From DATLFA01 sp039934635 (GTDB taxonomy: Bacteria; Actinomycetota; Acidimicrobiia; Acidimicrobiales; WLNW01), in the NCBI GenBank assembly GCA_039934635.1, contig JBDTLT010000193.1, positions 1 through 10,999 on the forward strand: DNA of 10,999 bases, given 5' to 3'. Both the position numbers and the translations under genes were made by a program. This document shows positions 8,895-10,999 of this stretch, one piece after another (position 1 is the stretch's first letter; each line of letters begins with the position of its first letter). A model generated the notes under the pieces. The model worked only from the letters and a program-made list of their open reading frames with translations. It did no database searches and was not told the DNA's origin.

Positions 8895-10218
8895 AGCATT
8901 GCCCGAGATCACGCCGATGCCGCCGGTGGCAGCCATCGCCATGCCGTGGGACGAATCCATCGCCGATCCAGTCGCCGAGATCGCCGCCGCGCGAGCCTCG
9001 TGTGGCGACACGTTCGTCGTCGAGAGCGGTGACGATCGGTACCTGTTCTTGTTCTCGCCCGCCGGTGTGCACAGCTTTTACGAACTACCCGAGAACGAAG
9101 CGAGCAAGGGCTATGCCGACTACCGGTTGTTGGTCCGCAAGCTGCCCGAAGAGCTCTTCGTCGGGCGGCGCACGATCATGCACACGCTGTTCGGTCGTGA
9201 AGATGTCGCGAGCTACCTGACCCATCTGGATCGCGCCATCGACGTGCAGTTCGAAGAGCTCGGTGATCGCGGCGAGTTCGAGGCCTTCGCGTTCACGCGG
9301 CGCCTTGGTCATCGGCTCGGGTTGACGTGCTGGGGTGGGTTGGCACCGACGCGCAGCGCGCGCTTCGACGAGCTGGTCGTGGCACTCGATGCCCTCGATG
9401 GCGCGGCGGCGTTCGTCGATCCAGGCGCAATGGCGGCCGTCGCCGCCCAGGGAAAGCGCGCTGAACGCGACGCGCTGGCCCATGTCGAGGCATTGATGAT
9501 CGATGTGATCCGCGCCCACGACGCCGGCACCACCGGCGCGAACGAGTTGTTCTCCCGCATCGTGAATGCGTGGAGTGACACGGACGAGCCCGATCGATCG
9601 ATCGGCATCGCGCGTGATGTGATCGTCGCGCACCTCGGGTCGATGTCCAACCTCTTCGCCGCGATGGGTTGGATGATCGTGCACCTCGTCGAGCGGCCCG
9701 ATGTGTTGGCGCGCGTTCGTGATGGTGAGGCGGGCTTCGTCGAGAAGTGCGCGCTCGAATCGACTCGCATCGCGCAGCGCTCGATCATGCTGCGATCGGT
9801 GATGGCGCCGACGACTGTGTCAGACGAGGACGGCACCTACGAGGTCGCCGCCGGAGCGATCATCGGGACGTTGCTGCCGCTGACCAACATGTCGGCCATG
9901 CCCGGCCTCGACGGCTACGACCCCGACCGCTGGCAACGGCGGCGGTTGCGCGACGAACGGCTGCTCCCCGCGCGCGAGCTCGTCACCACGTTCGGCCACG
10001 GGTCGCACACCTGCCCGGCCCAGCCGTTCTCCCTGTCCGCCATGTCGAAGTCGGCCTCGCGCCTGGTCGAGCGCTATGACCTCGAGGCGGCCTTCGACAA
10101 TCCCCGCCCGCTCCCCGGGCAGATCGGCGGCGTCGCCCGCAGCCAGGATCCGTGCACGATCCGGTATTCAGCGCTCGAGTCGAAGAACTCACGTTCAGCA
10201 GAGGCGGACGCTCGCTAG
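8887..10218 (+). CDS. Cytochrome P450 with unusual helix I
   Basis: This 443-residue soluble cytochrome P450 has the main landmarks in order. Helix I is VIVAHLGSMSNLFAAMGW (about 245-262), the ExxR of helix K is Glu291-Arg294 in ALESTRIAQRS, the PERF-like region is GYDPDRW (343-349), and the heme loop FGHGSHTC ends with the iron ligand Cys376. The protein ends with QIGGVAR and PCTIRY, typical of bacterial P450s. Helix I has Ser254-Asn255 where most P450s carry Asp/Glu-Thr, a feature known from the CYP7/CYP8 clan (for example Gly-Asn in prostacyclin synthase). After the ligand the usual C-x-G reads CPA. There is no N-terminal membrane anchor, and no ferredoxin or reductase gene lies nearby. 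The ATG at 8887 has AGGGGG 11 bases upstream and overlaps the preceding stop by 8 bases, suggesting coupled translation. The substrate is unknown. Confidence 0.92.
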   Translation: MARALPEITPMPPVAAIAMPWDESIADPVAEIAAARASCGDTFVVESGDDRYLFLFSPAGVHSFYELPENEASKGYADYRLLVRKLPEELFVGRRTIMHTLFGREDVASYLTHLDRAIDVQFEELGDRGEFEAFAFTRRLGHRLGLTCWGGLAPTRSARFDELVVALDALDGAAAFVDPGAMAAVAAQGKRAERDALAHVEALMIDVIRAHDAGTTGANELFSRIVNAWSDTDEPDRSIGIARDVIVAHLGSMSNLFAAMGWMIVHLVERPDVLARVRDGEAGFVEKCALESTRIAQRSIMLRSVMAPTTVSDEDGTYEVAAGAIIGTLLPLTNMSAMPGLDGYDPDRWQRRRLRDERLLPARELVTTFGHGSHTCPAQPFSLSAMSKSASRLVERYDLEAAFDNPRPLPGQIGGVARSQDPCTIRYSALESKNSRSAEADAR

Positions 10219-10221
10219 AAT
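10194..10221 (+). promoter_or_regulatory. Putative promoter of the tRNA-Ala gene
   Basis: TAGAAT at 10216-10221 is one mismatch from the -10 consensus TATAAT. TTCAGC at 10194-10199 is a weak -35 (three of six matches) with a 16-base spacer. The predicted transcription start is a few bases before the tRNA at 10233. The element lies inside the last codons of the P450 gene and overlaps its TAG stop, so the tRNA need not depend on read-through from the operon. The call rests on pattern and position only. Confidence 0.45.
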
Positions 10222-10232
10222 TCATCGACCTC

Positions 10233-10306
10233 GGGGACGTAGCTCAGCTGGCTAGAGCACCTGCTTTGCAAGCAGGGGGTCGTGGGTTCGAGTCCCATCG
10301 TCTCCA
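10233..10306 (+). tRNA. tRNA-Ala (anticodon TGC)
   Basis: A complete cloverleaf can be drawn. The acceptor stem is GGGGACG with CGTCTCC, including the G3:U70 wobble pair that is the alanine identity element. The D arm is GCTC/GAGC, and the anticodon stem CCTGC/GCAGG encloses the loop TTTGCAA with anticodon TGC at 10267-10269. The variable loop has five bases. The T arm is GTGGG/CCCAT with the loop TTCGAGT, and the discriminator base is A10306. CCA is not encoded, so it must be added after transcription. The gene follows the P450 stop by 14 bases and is intact, although it probably serves as the integration target for the element on its right. Confidence 0.97.
10280..10306 (+). other. Putative attachment site (att) in the 3' end of tRNA-Ala
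   Basis: The T arm and 3' acceptor strand of the tRNA are the stretch most often used as the crossover core by tyrosine recombinases. Here an integrase gene ends only 30 bases beyond the tRNA. I infer that this segment is one half of a direct repeat flanking an integrated element. The second copy would lie outside the window, so exact boundaries cannot be given. Confidence 0.42.
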
Positions 10307-10999
10307 CTCATTTGTGCAGGTCAGGGTGCTGGAGTTTTACACAGCCCGCCGGCGGACGTGTTTCGTGCCCCCGGCGTGCCCCTTCGGCCGTGCCCCCTCC
10401 GAGATGGGAATCGGTTTTGCGACTGGCGTGTAGTGCGCCGTCCGCCCGAGTCCGTCGAGTGCCTCGGCGAGCGCGCGATCGGCACCCTCGAAGAGATGGC
10501 CGTAGCGATCGAAGGTCATGCGTGTTGTCGAGTGTCCGAGTCGGCGGGACACGATCAGGGGGTTGGCGGCGCCACTCGCGATCGCGACGGCTGCCGCCGT
10601 GTGGCGCAGATCGTGGAATCGGACACCGTCGAAGCCGAGCTCGGTTCGCGCGGGGATCCATACGCGTCGGGTGAAGTTCGATCGTCGCATCGGGCCGCCT
10701 TCGGGAGCGGGGAACACGAGGCCGCTCGGACCCGCGTCCGAGTAACAGCTGAGGTGTTCGCTCAGTTCCTCGAGTACGAACTGCGGCAGCGTCACCGTGC
10801 GCCGAGACGCGTCGGTCTTGAGCGCGGCGAACGAGAGCACGCCATCGACTTCGGTGAGTTGCTCGACAACCGTGATCGTGCCCCGCAACCGATCGACACG
10901 AGACCGCCGAAGGCCCATCAGCTCGCCCCAACGTAGACCGGTGTACGCGGCGGTGAGCACCAGTGCCCGCCAGCGCGGCTCAACGGTCTCTGCGAGCCC
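10307..10999. mobile_element. Left edge of an integrative element or genomic island (partial)
   Basis: From the base after the tRNA to the window end the only content is a tyrosine recombinase gene facing the tRNA. An intact tRNA followed directly by a convergent integrase is the classic junction between chromosome and integrated element. Genes to the left are housekeeping or metabolic and all on the plus strand, so the element should extend rightwards. Its type (prophage, integrative conjugative element or island) cannot be told here. Confidence 0.55.
10337..10999 (-). CDS. Tyrosine recombinase/phage-type integrase, C-terminal catalytic domain (partial)
   Basis: Site-specific integrase that would insert and excise the element beside the tRNA. 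About 220 residues are visible; the frame is still open at base 10999, so the N-terminal arm- and core-binding domains lie outside. Counting from a GTG at 10960, the catalytic set is complete: Arg10 (TGLRWGEL), Lys48 (ALKTDASRRTV), His116 and Arg119 in FHDLRH, His143 in RRLGHSTT and nucleophile Tyr153 in FDRYGHL (codon at 10502-10504). That GTG is internal and not the true start, because the 13 codons before it (LAETVEPRWRAL and so on) continue the domain. A basic tail of about 50 residues follows the tyrosine. It looks intact and so potentially active. The stop lies 30 bases from the tRNA end, with no terminator between the two convergent genes. Confidence 0.93.
   Translation of the reverse strand, partial: GLAETVEPRWRALVLTAAYTGLRWGELMGLRRSRVDRLRGTITVVEQLTEVDGVLSFAALKTDASRRTVTLPQFVLEELSEHLSCYSDAGPSGLVFPAPEGGPMRRSNFTRRVWIPARTELGFDGVRFHDLRHTAAAVAIASGAANPLIVSRRLGHSTTRMTFDRYGHLFEGADRALAEALDGLGRTAHYTPVAKPIPISEGARPKGHAGGTKHVRRRAV

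Noticed and set aside
9590..9605. Tandem GATC units (CGATCGATCGATCG) inside the P450 gene
   Set aside because: It is a short in-frame run encoding DRSIG; GATCG is frequent in this GC-rich DNA and nothing else suggests a functional repeat.
10307..10336. Possible bidirectional terminator between tRNA and integrase
   Set aside because: No stem-loop with a T-run on either strand could be drawn in the 30 bases.
10152..10433. Plus-strand open frame of 93 codons through the tRNA
   Set aside because: Its middle part (VAQLARAPALQAGGRGFESHRLH) is the well-known false translation of a tRNA gene; the frame also enters the integrase antisense.
10358..10936. Plus-strand open frame of 192 codons opposite the integrase
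   Set aside because: The minus strand carries a full set of tyrosine recombinase catalytic residues, so this is its shadow.

Overview
The window is high-GC DNA whose short intergenic gaps, mixed ATG/GTG/TTG starts, F420-type luciferase-like oxidoreductase and adjacent xseA-xseB pair fit an actinobacterium. The divergent glutamate-dehydrogenase-like protein and the thiolase/DUF35 pair make me lean towards Acidimicrobiia, but that class assignment is inference. Every gene up to position 10306 is on the plus strand. The only minus-strand gene is the integrase at the right edge.

Left part (1-3627) is housekeeping. It holds the tail of an ABC exporter ATPase, then both subunits of exodeoxyribonuclease VII (xseA, xseB) in one tightly packed operon. 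After a gap of about 60 bases comes peptide chain release factor 3 (prfC).

The middle part (3645-7952) starts with a protein that has the fold signatures of amino-acid (Glu/Leu/Phe/Val) dehydrogenases. By my reading it has lost both active-site lysines and the dinucleotide-binding glycines, so it is probably a pseudoenzyme. It appears to be expressed from its own leaderless promoter. Next are a thiolase-fold protein without the thiolase cysteines and a DUF35 zinc-ribbon/OB-fold partner, overlapping by one base and probably forming one complex acting on bulky acyl-CoA thioesters. An iron-sulfur class I fumarase follows.

The right part (7962-10218) holds a luciferase-like (probably F420-dependent) oxidoreductase that overlaps by 8 bases with a cytochrome P450. 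The P450 helix I carries Ser-Asn where most P450s have an acid-alcohol pair. With the thiolase/DUF35 pair this suggests oxidation and side-chain cleavage of lipid- or steroid-like molecules, though no substrate can be read from the sequence.

A tRNA-Ala(TGC) follows at 10233-10306. Only 30 bases beyond it, facing it, lies the 3' end of a tyrosine recombinase gene that runs off the window. This is the usual layout of an integrative element inserted in the 3' end of a tRNA gene, so the right edge is probably the beginning of a genomic island whose cargo lies outside the window. No CRISPR array, insertion sequence, riboswitch or convincing intrinsic terminator was seen.
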